Assembly (NCBI GenBank): GCA_034231615.1
Contig: CM067316.1
Coordinates: 66,844,853-66,908,852, forward strand
DNA: 64,000 nucleotides
Direction: 5' to 3'
Source: Meghimatium bilineatum
Taxonomy: Eukaryota; Mollusca; Gastropoda; Stylommatophora; Philomycidae
Numbering within the stretch: the first letter of the stretch is position 1; every line of letters begins with the position of its first letter. Positions 59,801 to 64,000 of the stretch are shown here, piece by piece. Both the position numbers and the translations under genes were made by a program. The notes below the pieces were generated by a model. The model was not told where the DNA came from. It ran no database searches and saw only the letters and a program-made list of their open reading frames with translations.

Positions 59801-61829
59801 TGTTTTTCTTAGTGAACAGTGTGACTATCAGCACAGTGATATGCACATGTTTTTCTTGTGTGTGAGCAGTGTGACAATCACACTCTGACATGCACATGTT
59901 TTTTTACTATGTGAGCATTGTCACAATCAGCACAGTGATACATACATGTTTTTCTTGTGTTACCAGTATCACAATCAGCACTGTGATATGAATCATTAAC
60001 CTTACGGACCACACAGGCGCAATATTCCGCCAATGAATATACGTTACTAGAGACATATGCTCAAGGCTTCGCCCATTGTTATAGCCCGATTCCCAAGAAC
60101 AGAACTTCACGAAGTAATGTTGCCATGACATTGAATTCTCGTCATGCGAAGCTAGGAATATGTCACAGTGTAAAGGTCAAATTCCTTTACACATTATGAC
60201 TGTAAGAAAGAGAAAGCCTGCTGATTTTGTCAACTAATATCTGGAACAGCGACTGTGGATTTCTGTTGCCATATTTTACTATCAAATGTAGTACCCCATG
60301 ACATGGTTCATGATGATTGTGGTAAGTAATATCTACATGTTTTAGTTGTTATATTATAATTATTATTTAGAATGTTCATTTATTCATTGAAAAACATGTA
60401 TCAGAGGGCCCACGTGTCGGCATGTGTATGTCGCATACTCCATGTGTATGTTCAGCTAGACCTAGTCTTGAACGAACGACACTGTATGCAATTTTTTCAC
60501 ATTTCATTAGTTTGTTTAGTCCATATTATATTAGATTGGATATGAAACAACATATATACAATAGAAATAGGTATTTAAGAGGATTTTATCAATGTTACCA
60601 CACATTCTCAAGTATTAGGGTTGTTAAATTATATTTGTGATTTTTTAAATGCTGTTTTGAGATTTCCCCCCCCAATTTTCAACTTCACAACTTGCTCACA
60701 ACTGTCATATCACACATACAACAAAAAAACATAATTATATGCATTATTCACTCCTTTATTTACATGTGAAAGAAATTATTTTGATTTCTTTACCAAAAAA
60801 AAAGTTAACAGATTTACCAAACACTCACCACAAATAATGCACATTGTCAAAAAAATAATCCAGGGCCACGAGGGATATTGCGTTATTTTAATCTAGGGTC
60901 CTAAAGGTTAACATTGTTTGAGCAGTGTCACAATCAGCACTGTGATATGCACATGTTTTTCTTACTGTGTTTAAATTACAACTGCAAACTACAGCAGTCT
61001 TTTTGATTCATAACATTTCAAGATTTGTACAGAAGTGGGGTCATTAGTCCAACTTAACAATAAGGAATAACAGGGCGCTCACTTTAATCTGGAGCAGATT
61101 TGTCCAGCTTAGTTGAACCTACAAGAAGCAAAACTCGAGCTGGCATATCTCTTGATTCTTACAAGTTATCAGGATGCTTAAGCTGCCAAACAAAATCAGC
61201 GTATAAGATGGCAGGATATTTATGTTCAGTTTCAATTCATCTCATGTATTTGAACTGATATTGATTCTTGCAATTTATCCGGTAATTTAACTTCTCTCCA
61301 AATTTGCTCAATTAATGAACACTGACTACCTCCCATATCTGCAACTTTCCATCACTGCATCCCATGTAGAACATTATAACTATTTCTTCATCACATGTGT
61401 TTCTCCCTATATAGATACGGACCTGCTGGTTGAAACACTAATTGTGTGTATTTGTGTAGAGTAAAACTACATTTGAACCCATGTTATGTTTGTTTATATT
61501 CATTGACTATAAGCAATGAACATCACACGATGGACAGGTTACAGTCTAGCATAGTGCACCACCAAGACAAGAGACAGGGGATGTTGGAGATCTGTTGCAG
61601 CCAACCATCGTTGTGGAGATGGCACTTGATGATAAGCAATGTATACTAAAATCAAATTCAAGTTAATATTAAAGTCAGAAACTGTCATAACAATATAATA
61701 AGATGTATCCTCAATGCCAGATATCACTTACCTTTCACACATGTCAAAAATAAATAGAGCTAAGCAAGCAAGAATGACTCCTGTCAAATGTTTCCAATAG
61801 ACAGACAGTCTGTTTCTTTCAAGCTGGTC
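30417..61829 (-). CDS. WLS: Wntless (WLS/Evi/GPR177), 3' half of the gene
   Basis: Six exons on the minus strand (61829-61732, 58900-58837, 54121-53978, 46294-46141, 34633-34550, 30520-30417) join in phase and read as the C-terminal part of Wntless, the multi-pass receptor that carries lipidated Wnt proteins from the ER/Golgi to the cell surface. Family-typical stretches appear in order: [61 protein letters not shown] and an acidic EEEVQLT tail. Residue spacing between these blocks equals that of the vertebrate protein. The upstream exons (luminal Wnt-binding domain and first membrane segments) lie outside the window. The introns are 2.8 to 11.5 kb and packed with transposons. Confidence 0.93.
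30795..32036 (+). mobile_element. LINE-B 3' part, split by a TTAA MITE
   Basis: 30795-31097 matches LINE-B from the LMYGSET region to ccttattaaagacctta; 31968-32036 continues with gagcaagaggtaggcagaga to ggacaggttacag. The MITE at 31098-31967 separates them. The next insertion, a hAT end, starts at 32037. Confidence 0.85.
31098..31967. mobile_element. TTAA MITE (870 bp) with clear inverted ends
   Basis: TTAACTCATTCCAGCCGG at 31098 and, inverted, TTAACTGATTCCGGCCGG at 31967: about 16 of 18 bases agree. The interior is AT-rich and non-coding. TTAA target and structure fit a non-autonomous piggyBac-type element, but its ends are unlike those of the piggyBac at 18.2 kb. Confidence 0.85.
32037..33310 (-). 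pseudogene. hAT transposase relic (ZBED5/SCAND3-like), LINE-split
   Basis: The minus strand carries [19 protein letters not shown] (33.1-33.3 kb) and, after a LINE-A insertion (32698-33095), [37 protein letters not shown] and [20 protein letters not shown]: the hAT C-terminal dimerisation region. A two-base insertion near 32398 shifts the frame before [15 protein letters not shown] hAT-like terminus CAGTGTTTCCCAAC starts at 32037, flanked by ggttacag. Only one end was found. Confidence 0.85.
32698..33095 (+). mobile_element. LINE-A-like 3' end inside the hAT relic
   Basis: [38 protein letters not shown], ending ggcacttgattgattgattga. A related but distinct subfamily of LINE-A. Confidence 0.85.
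33354..33500 (+). mobile_element. RNase H LINE fragment
   Basis: TIYTDGSVN followed by NGRKVLD: the start of an RNase H domain, then lost. Confidence 0.6.
33690..33996 (-). mobile_element. Partial TTAA MITE, same family as 59996-60911
   Basis: Read on the minus strand from 33996: TTAACCTTACTGACTCC, then gtgtaaaggaatttgacct-like and actatcacatgtagta-like stretches shared with the left half of the 59996 element (TTAACCTTACGGACC). The far end is missing. Confidence 0.7.
34045..34500 (-). mobile_element. LINE RT fragment next to a WLS exon
   Basis: The minus strand reads [20 protein letters not shown] and [12 protein letters not shown] motifs C and D. It ends about 50 bp from the WLS 34550-34633 exon, in the intron downstream of it. 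Confidence 0.75.
34550..34633 (-). CDS. WLS: WLS exon: last membrane helix, YGMWN ... YAPSHK
   Basis: Acceptor ttttttcag, donor gtaagt. Two bases complete G, then [21 protein letters not shown] and a short polar stretch ending EI plus one base. This is the last membrane helix and the start of the cytoplasmic tail. An antisense LINE relic ends about 50 bp downstream of the donor, and a retroposon insertion begins about 110 bp upstream of the acceptor. Confidence 0.95.
34742..35345 (+). mobile_element. 604-bp retroposon with 13-bp TSD
   Basis: gatgtccaacaaa at 34729-34741 and 35346-35358 brackets the insert. The left part has about four ~34-bp repeats (ttttttcatatgtaaagtat, atgggtgcatgtat). 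The right end is a (CAAA)n-like tail. No protein domain found. Inserted in DNA resembling the 3' end of LINE-C (compare tgtccgacaaagtggagggt at 48.9 kb). Confidence 0.7.
35497..36696 (-). mobile_element. 1.2-kb TSD-flanked retroposon, copy 2
   Basis: Target duplication aactacttgatgt at 35484-35496 and 36697-36709, different from copy 1, so the insertion is independent. Orientation as copy 1, (CAAA)n tail at the left. The sequence is close to copy 1 throughout, with a few small deletions. Confidence 0.87.
36995..37095. repeat. ~48-bp duplication
   Basis: agatta.gcatgacct, tataaatatattgttcttta and attcaatatca occur twice in tandem. AT-rich intron of WLS. Confidence 0.8.
38065..38159. repeat. 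Hairpin 1: 37-bp arms
   Basis: Left arm 38065-38101 (tctaattgcacgaggtgttc...), right arm 38123-38159 (...gaacaccttgtgcaattaga), about two mismatches, 21-nt loop. Confidence 0.92.
38191..38378. repeat. Hairpin 2: ~80-bp arms
   Basis: Left arm 38191-38271, right arm about 38299-38378, loop of about 27 nt. Outer part catgggtgtgt/acacatccacatg; inner core cacgaggtgttccac/gtggagcacctcgtg is shared with hairpin 1. A few mismatches. Confidence 0.9.
38590..38850 (+). mobile_element. LINE C-terminal scrap
   Basis: [20 protein letters not shown] and ARGKSRPR resemble the last part of APE-type LINE polyproteins. It ends in gacaatagatagatagac. Confidence 0.6.
39262..39951 (+). repeat. 24-bp minisatellite, open frame over 229 codons
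   Basis: About 25 units of 24 bp, each encoding an octapeptide such as [16 protein letters not shown] or FMTGEECA. The frame is open from 39262 to 39951, and the opposite strand is also open in two blocks, as expected when the unit is a multiple of three. A six-unit block ([40 protein letters not shown]) occurs at both the start and the end. No splice or promoter evidence; protein status is undecided. Lies in a WLS intron. Confidence 0.85.
39952..40789. other. WLS intron, nothing recognised
   Basis: AT-rich with short words such as taggcctac and acccgtaaat repeated; no frames of note. Confidence 0.45.
40790..41655 (-). mobile_element. LINE-A 3' third (antisense)
   Basis: The minus strand reads [56 protein letters not shown] and [19 protein letters not shown], and ends at cctgataatgatgatg. 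Two frames are used. The 5' break is at about 41652, beside the end of the next LINE. Confidence 0.9.
41656..42715 (-). mobile_element. RNase H LINE 3' part (antisense)
   Basis: The minus strand: a [13 protein letters not shown] start at about 42.45 kb, [17 protein letters not shown] and [18 protein letters not shown] (RNase H E and D positions), then [40 protein letters not shown] and [11 protein letters not shown], a zinc motif. It ends near 41655 with a (GAA)n-like tail. Frames are long, so decay is modest. Confidence 0.88.
42716..45460 (-). mobile_element. LINE-A with endonuclease and RT (antisense)
   Basis: From 5' to 3' on the minus strand: [20 protein letters not shown] and [11 protein letters not shown] (APE endonuclease, 45.3-45.1 kb), [14 protein letters not shown] and IIGNTWF (44.8 kb), [18 protein letters not shown] and a 270-codon linker (44.6-43.8 kb), [19 protein letters not shown] (RT motif A, 43.4 kb), [20 protein letters not shown] and [10 protein letters not shown] (42.9-42.7 kb). 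This is the most complete LINE in the window. Broken by several frameshifts; the last part is cut at 42716. Confidence 0.92.
45780..45975 (+). mobile_element. TTAA MITE right-end fragment
   Basis: aaaaaagaatcaggcagtgg and ctgggtactaaaggtta resemble the right ends of the elements at 10.9 and 60.9 kb. It ends in ggttac rather than TTAA, and the left end is not found. Confidence 0.5.
46141..46294 (-). CDS. WLS: WLS exon: [10 protein letters not shown] helix and EGHWKWG
   Basis: Acceptor catctctccag, donor gtgaat. Fifty-one codons plus one base. It opens with [19 protein letters not shown], a membrane helix that is nearly invariant in Wntless, followed by [10 protein letters not shown] and the luminal TSAFLTG. 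Confidence is very high because the match runs the length of the exon. Confidence 0.96.
46420..46560 (-). mobile_element. SINE-G fragment
   Basis: cagcatggcttctgggtcac, agccaactacatc and ggtaacagtgttgct match 63.23-63.37 kb. Confidence 0.65.
46561..47219. other. WLS intron, nothing recognised
   Basis: No frames or repeats that match elsewhere in the window. Confidence 0.4.
47220..47502. repeat. ~30-bp minisatellite, left part
   Basis: Units acaatagagaagtcacaaca and catcacatt recur about nine times, resuming at 48450-48575 beyond LINE-B. Confidence 0.9.
47503..48449 (+). mobile_element. LINE-B copy inside the minisatellite
   Basis: Matches 8150-9310: aacaaaggaaccagagaag, a [13 protein letters not shown] region, [18 protein letters not shown], then (with an internal deletion of the YLGHIV-MYGSET part) [15 protein letters not shown] and [20 protein letters not shown], ending gatgacacatgatgatgatg. 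The 30-bp array lies on both sides. Confidence 0.88.
48450..48575. repeat. ~30-bp minisatellite, right part
   Basis: Continuation of 47220-47502 (cacattacatcaatagagaa). Confidence 0.85.
48618..48960 (+). mobile_element. LINE-C RT thumb region
   Basis: Reads [44 protein letters not shown] and LRNNV in plus frames. Further family sequence appears at 49545-49800. Confidence 0.8.
49190..49541. mobile_element. LINE-A scrap forming a foldback
   Basis: 49218-49440 is a damaged LINE-A end (aaacaaactggaaagtggg, aggcaggttttaagaacata). 49368-49440 and 49470-49541 are inverted copies of the same segment (aagactgaagggaacagaga ... / ...tctctgttcccttcagtctt), spacer about 30 bp. Confidence 0.8.
49545..49800 (+). 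mobile_element. LINE-C 3' end with terminal C2H2 motif
   Basis: [20 protein letters not shown] and a basic stretch, then in another frame [19 protein letters not shown] before a stop: C-x2-C-x11-H spacing typical of the zinc finger that ends some LINE polyproteins. The [12 protein letters not shown] phrase is the usual region before it. Confidence 0.8.
50212..51690 (+). mobile_element. LINE-D copy, endonuclease start fused to RT
   Basis: One frame (50212-50718) begins [20 protein letters not shown], the start of an APE endonuclease, and passes without a break into [19 protein letters not shown], which is RT: the catalytic endonuclease body and linker are missing. Then [61 protein letters not shown] and [13 protein letters not shown] to 51531, with further tail to 51690. 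The 235-codon frame is intact. Confidence 0.9.
51821..53628. mobile_element. 1.8-kb DNA element with long inverted ends
   Basis: The left end (from 51821, CTAAAGTTCGTTCATAAATA then GTTGTCC) and the inverted right end (from 53628, CTATAGTGCGTTCATATATA then GTTGTCC) agree for about 200 bp, including ccgtaattactga, ttcatattttgc, attgaacgga and cgcagcagtcgct. The right arm holds about 85 extra bases. No transposase seen. Family unknown; Tc1/mariner-like or other. Confidence 0.75.
52985..53215 (+). mobile_element. LINE endonuclease scrap inside the TIR element
   Basis: [35 protein letters not shown] and INNNT match the GDFNAHxG motif and flanks of an APE endonuclease. It may be the part that LINE-D lacks at 50.2 kb, from another copy. 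Confidence 0.65.
53800..53880. repeat. (AT)n tracts
   Basis: Three (AT)n runs separated by short unique words. Confidence 0.9.
53978..54121 (-). CDS. WLS: WLS exon: transmembrane helix and cytoplasmic loop
   Basis: Acceptor atgacccag, donor gtaagt. Forty-eight codons. [20 protein letters not shown] is a membrane helix, followed by LVFRVLRNI and a basic cytosolic loop with [14 protein letters not shown]. The vertebrate protein has the same length here and has VRRLHYEG at this point. An (AT)n tract lies about 100 bp downstream in the intron. Confidence 0.94.
54122..55099. other. WLS intron; possible 5' part of LINE-G
   Basis: 54580-55099 has cysteine-containing broken frames ([19 protein letters not shown]) that could be a decayed LINE ORF1 zinc region before LINE-G; not provable here. 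Confidence 0.35.
55100..57900 (+). mobile_element. LINE-G, Jockey-like, near full RT
   Basis: [20 protein letters not shown] opens the endonuclease (55.33 kb). RT follows: [58 protein letters not shown] (A), [20 protein letters not shown] (B), [17 protein letters not shown] (C) and [28 protein letters not shown] and the NDL after motif B suit the Jockey group. At least eight frame breaks. Endonuclease residues beyond the start are not readable. Confidence 0.88.
58040..58315 (+). mobile_element. tRNA-derived SINE with 10-bp TSD
   Basis: attcagcttc at 58030-58039 and 58316-58325 brackets the insert. The head has an A box ttagcgcagtgg and a B box gggttcattcccc at tRNA-like spacing, followed by a body with gtcgacccagcc and a T-rich end. 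It is a SINE, not a tRNA gene: no acceptor stem pairing or anticodon arm was found. Confidence 0.88.
58326..58836. other. WLS intron; (GT)n only
   Basis: (GT)n at 58493-58508; otherwise unremarkable AT-rich sequence. Confidence 0.45.
58837..58900 (-). CDS. WLS: WLS exon: [12 protein letters not shown] luminal loop
   Basis: Acceptor ttttctttcag. One base completes R, then 21 codons [14 protein letters not shown] ... GAATA, matching the conserved RGxQLxNPFYSIW segment. The donor is GTATCC, a weak match to consensus; it was chosen because it keeps phase 0 and gives the same residue count as the vertebrate protein before FAFII in the next exon. Confidence 0.88.
59400..59622. repeat. ~40-bp minisatellite
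   Basis: ttttgattttcatctcctca, acttatatgccaatactc repeated about five times. Confidence 0.9.
59625..59995. repeat. ~48-bp minisatellite, left part
   Basis: cagtgatatgcacatgtttt, tcttgtgtgtgagcagtgt and cacaatcag repeated about seven times; it continues at 60912-60965 after a MITE. Confidence 0.92.
59996..60911. mobile_element. TTAA MITE inside the 48-bp minisatellite
   Basis: TTAACCTTACGGACC at 59996 and, inverted, TTAACCTTTAGGACC at 60911; TTAA on both sides; 916 bp. The array resumes at once with gagcagtgtcacaatcagca. Left half related to 33690-33996, right end to 45.9 and 10.9 kb. No transposase. Confidence 0.87.
60966..61516. other. WLS intron, nothing recognised
   Basis: AT-rich; no frames or repeats with partners in the window. 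Confidence 0.4.
61517..61640 (+). mobile_element. LINE-B 3' end
   Basis: catcacacgatggacaggtt acagtctagc ... ggcacttgatgataa, the last ~120 bp of LINE-B, antisense to WLS and about 90 bp from its 61732-61829 exon. Confidence 0.88.
61732..61829 (-). CDS. WLS: WLS exon: DQLERNR loop and membrane segment
   Basis: Acceptor gtaatgtcag, donor gtaagt. Thirty-two codons plus AG. It starts [14 protein letters not shown], as the vertebrate loop after the GEHMM motif does, then a hydrophobic segment [14 protein letters not shown]. The split codon AG|A encodes R of the CERG motif. A LINE-B 3' end lies about 100 bp downstream in the intron. Confidence 0.92.
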
Positions 61830-62084
61830 CTGACATTACAAGAAATGATATTTGATGAAATATGAGCTACCAAGTACTTTATGCAACAAGAAAATCGGCT
61901 GATCAATTCCACTCTTTACCCCAAACTCCATATTAAAAGAAAATAGTACTTGTATAGAACATAGGTAATGTAGTCTTACTGGATGACGACTAATATACTA
62001 TCACTGTCGAATGCTAATGCCGGAAGGTGTGAAAACTAAATGAACAAAAAGATGACATAAATGACAGAACAAAATGTATTAATT

Positions 62085-62470
62085 GTTCGTTTCCGGCGTA
62101 TGTTCTCAAACATTGCTTAGAATACAAACTACTTTAACGGCATATGTTCTCAAACTTTGTTTAGAACATGATCTACTTTATCGGTATATGTTCTTCTGCG
62201 TTCAGTATCTGTGGTCATGCTATATTGTCAGGCCTGTCGTCAAGACGAAGTCCACTGTCTTCTCCAGGTCAGAGCGGCTGCCCCATAGCTTTTGCCTCAA
62301 GTCTGTATCCTCTGGCCAGGTCTGCTGTCTTTGCAGTATATGTTCTCAAACTTTGCATATAATACGATATACTTTCCCAGCATATGTTCTCAAATGTTAG
62401 AAAATGGTCTACTATAACAGCAAATATTTTCAAACTTTGCTTAGAATATGATCTACTTTACCAGAATATG
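62085..62470. repeat. ~47-bp minisatellite, degenerate
   Basis: tatgttctcaaactttgctt, agaatac, atctactttaccag recur about six times, with a unique 110-bp stretch at 62200-62330 inside. Confidence 0.82.
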
Positions 62471-62645
62471 TACGCATGAGGTTGCGTCAGTGGGTTTCAC
62501 CAATGGCCCACTAGACAAACCACTCATGCAACAGAAAGCCTTAGTAGATCACATGATACGTATGTGGTTGCGTCTGTGGGTCTCACCAATGGCCCACTAG
62601 ACATACCACCCATGCAACAGAAAACCTTAGTGGATGACATGCCGT
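62468..62645. repeat. ~88-bp direct duplication
   Basis: ggttgcgtc.gtgggt.tcac, caatggcccactagaca, ccatgcaacagaaa.cctta appear twice in tandem with about 10 percent difference. Confidence 0.9.
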
Positions 62646-64000
62646 TATATTGAGGTTGTCTTCTTAGAGAAGCTTCATGACACGTAATCTATACAATTAT
62701 GCTTTTATTTTTTTGTTGAAATGTGTTTCATGTTTACCTGAATATATATGTATGCACCCTCTGTGGATGGGAAGGAGCCAGAGATGTACTGTGCAGCACT
62801 GGGGAGGAGGAAACTGACAGCACTGTTTTTTCCTATGGCTGAAACCCATCATAGAGGCACAGTGACTCAGGATGTGACAATCCTTCTCACTTGAACATTT
62901 GGTTGCATGCCTGAAGCAATAGAGAAGTTCTGCATAACCAGTAGTCAATTGGTGGCAGGGAATGAGCACAGTGAACCCTATCTTGGCTATAGTGACTGGG
63001 GGCAGTGCATGGGTTAAAACCTACCTTCCTGGAGGTGTGATAGTTATTCTCTGGTCTGTCCCGGGGTGGGTCGAAAATCCACAGACTTCCCAGCAATATA
63101 ATGCCATTTGATGGCATTAGGTCTTCTTCTTCTTCTTCTGCATTTGTTCTCAAACTCCTACAGATTAGCAGGGTATAGTCCGGAGAACGGAATGCGTTGT
63201 GCCTTGGTTTACAGCATTGCTGCGATATTTGTGCCTTTCGGCCTGACACATCTGACTTCAGCATGGCTTTGGGTCACTGACCCTATATGGGATGGGACAG
63301 CCAACTCCATCCCATAACCTCCGTCGCCGCCTTTTACGACATGTGTGGAAGGTAAACAGTGTTGCTATTCTTTGCTCCCCTTTTCGGGCCTCGGCAACAC
63401 ACGGGCGTGGCATTAGGTCAAAGGGCATGAGCCCATGGACAGCTGGATCAGCAACCACCAACCAACCATCACATGCCGTTATATTGAGATTGTCTTCTTA
63501 TAGAAGCTTCATATGCAATTATGCAATCTCATGTTTTTATTTTGTTGTTGCAATGTGTTTTAATATTTGTATATATGTTTGCACCCTCTATGAGGGTGGG
63601 AGGGAGGGAGCCAGATCTACTGCGCAGCACTGCGGAGGACGAAATCGACAGCACTGTTTTTCCTATGACTGAGACCCATCATAGAGGCACAGTGACTCAG
63701 GATGTGACAATCCTTTTGACTTGAACATTTGGTTACATGCCTGAAGCAGTAGAGAAGTTCGACATAACCAGTAGTCAATTGGTGGCAGGGAATGAGCACA
63801 GTGAACCCTATCTTGGTTGAAGTGGCTTGGAGCAGTGCATAGGTTGAAACCTACCTTCCTGGTGATGTGATAGTTATTCTCTGGCTCTAGCTCAGGGAGG
63901 GCCGAAAATTCACTTTCCAGCAATATAATGCTATTTTAATGGCATTGGGTCAAAGGTCATGAGCCAATGGACTGCTGGATCAGCAACCAACCAACCAGAA
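62640..64000 (+). mobile_element. Tandem SINE-like element, two copies, one interrupted
   Basis: Copy 1 (about 62640-63471, minus a 284-bp insertion) and copy 2 (63472 to the window end) both start atgccgttatattgag and run gtgactcaggatgtgacaat, accagtagtcaattggtggc, ggttgaaacctacc (B-box-like) to a (CCAA)n tail. The unit is about 545 bp. The copy at 2391-2640 has only the last half. Possibly a pol III-derived SINE; the tandem state is unusual. Confidence 0.75.
63124..63407 (-). mobile_element. SINE-G inserted in the SINE-like repeat
   Basis: Perfect 12-bp target duplication tggcattaggtc at 63112-63123 and 63408-63419. A TTC-rich left end means a (GAA)n tail on the minus strand. This copy defines the full 284-bp length of SINE-G. 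Confidence 0.9.

Noticed and set aside
59625..59995. Regular repeats that might be taken for a CRISPR array
   Set aside because: No unique equal-length spacers; units abut and drift as in minisatellites, and the genome is eukaryotic. The same applies to the arrays at 403, 9905, 21040 and 47220.
62697..63264. Minus-strand frames of 90 and 125 aa
   Set aside because: They recur in each copy of the SINE-like repeat and are broken in the 2.4-kb copy.
1..64000. Search for an LTR retroelement or viral insertion
   Set aside because: No paired LTRs, gag-like zinc knuckles with protease, integrase or capsid motifs were seen. All RT found belongs to non-LTR LINEs.
1..64000. Bacterial-style features (operons, Shine-Dalgarno sites, defence islands)
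   Set aside because: Split genes, SINEs and LINEs show nuclear animal DNA; such features do not apply.

Overview
This window is eukaryotic, animal nuclear DNA. It holds split genes with GT..AG introns of 1 to 11 kb, no operons, AT-rich introns, and a dense load of degenerate LINEs, SINEs, a piggyBac element, Helitron and hAT relics, TTAA-type MITEs and many minisatellites. The Wntless gene makes it a metazoan. The repeat mix (several APE-type LINEs, a tRNA-derived SINE, piggyBac, Helitron) suits a marine invertebrate, perhaps a lophotrochozoan, but the species cannot be fixed from the sequence.

Two host genes were assembled by splice-site and phase matching. Gene 1 (+ strand, about 1226-22164) is the 3' part of a protein I do not recognise: six exons whose phases join without a break, ending in a lysine-rich tail. 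Gene 2 (- strand, 61829-30417) is the 3' half of WLS/Wntless, the Wnt cargo receptor: six exons covering the last transmembrane segments and the cytoplasmic tail. The two genes converge, with about 8 kb between their stop codons. The 5' parts of both lie outside the window.

Nearly everything else is repeats. 1-5.2 kb: RNase H LINE relics, a 44-bp minisatellite, a LINE split by a SINE, a 1.2-kb TSD-flanked element. 5.5-9.3 kb: antisense Helitron relic, then LINE-B. 9.9-13.1 kb: a 47-bp minisatellite split by a TTAA MITE, then an RT/RNase H LINE. 13.1-16.5 kb: antisense LINE-D pieces and three copies of a family ('P') with a hammerhead-like motif. 18.2-20.4 kb: a piggyBac transposon with one in-frame stop. 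21-24 kb: minisatellites and LINE tails. 30.8-33.5 kb: LINE-B, a TTAA MITE and a hAT relic, nested. 34.7-38.5 kb: TSD-flanked retroposons and a third copy of the 1.2-kb element carrying two long hairpins. 39.3-40 kb: an open-frame 24-bp minisatellite. 40.8-45.5 kb: antisense LINEs with endonuclease and RT. 47-51.7 kb: LINE-B, -C, -A, -D. 51.8-53.6 kb: a long-TIR DNA element. 55-57.9 kb: a Jockey-like LINE. 58 kb: a tRNA-derived SINE. 59.4-64 kb: minisatellites, a TTAA MITE, and a tandem SINE-like repeat with another SINE inside it.

LINE family letters (A to H) and 'P' are my own labels for sequences that match each other inside this window; they are not database names.
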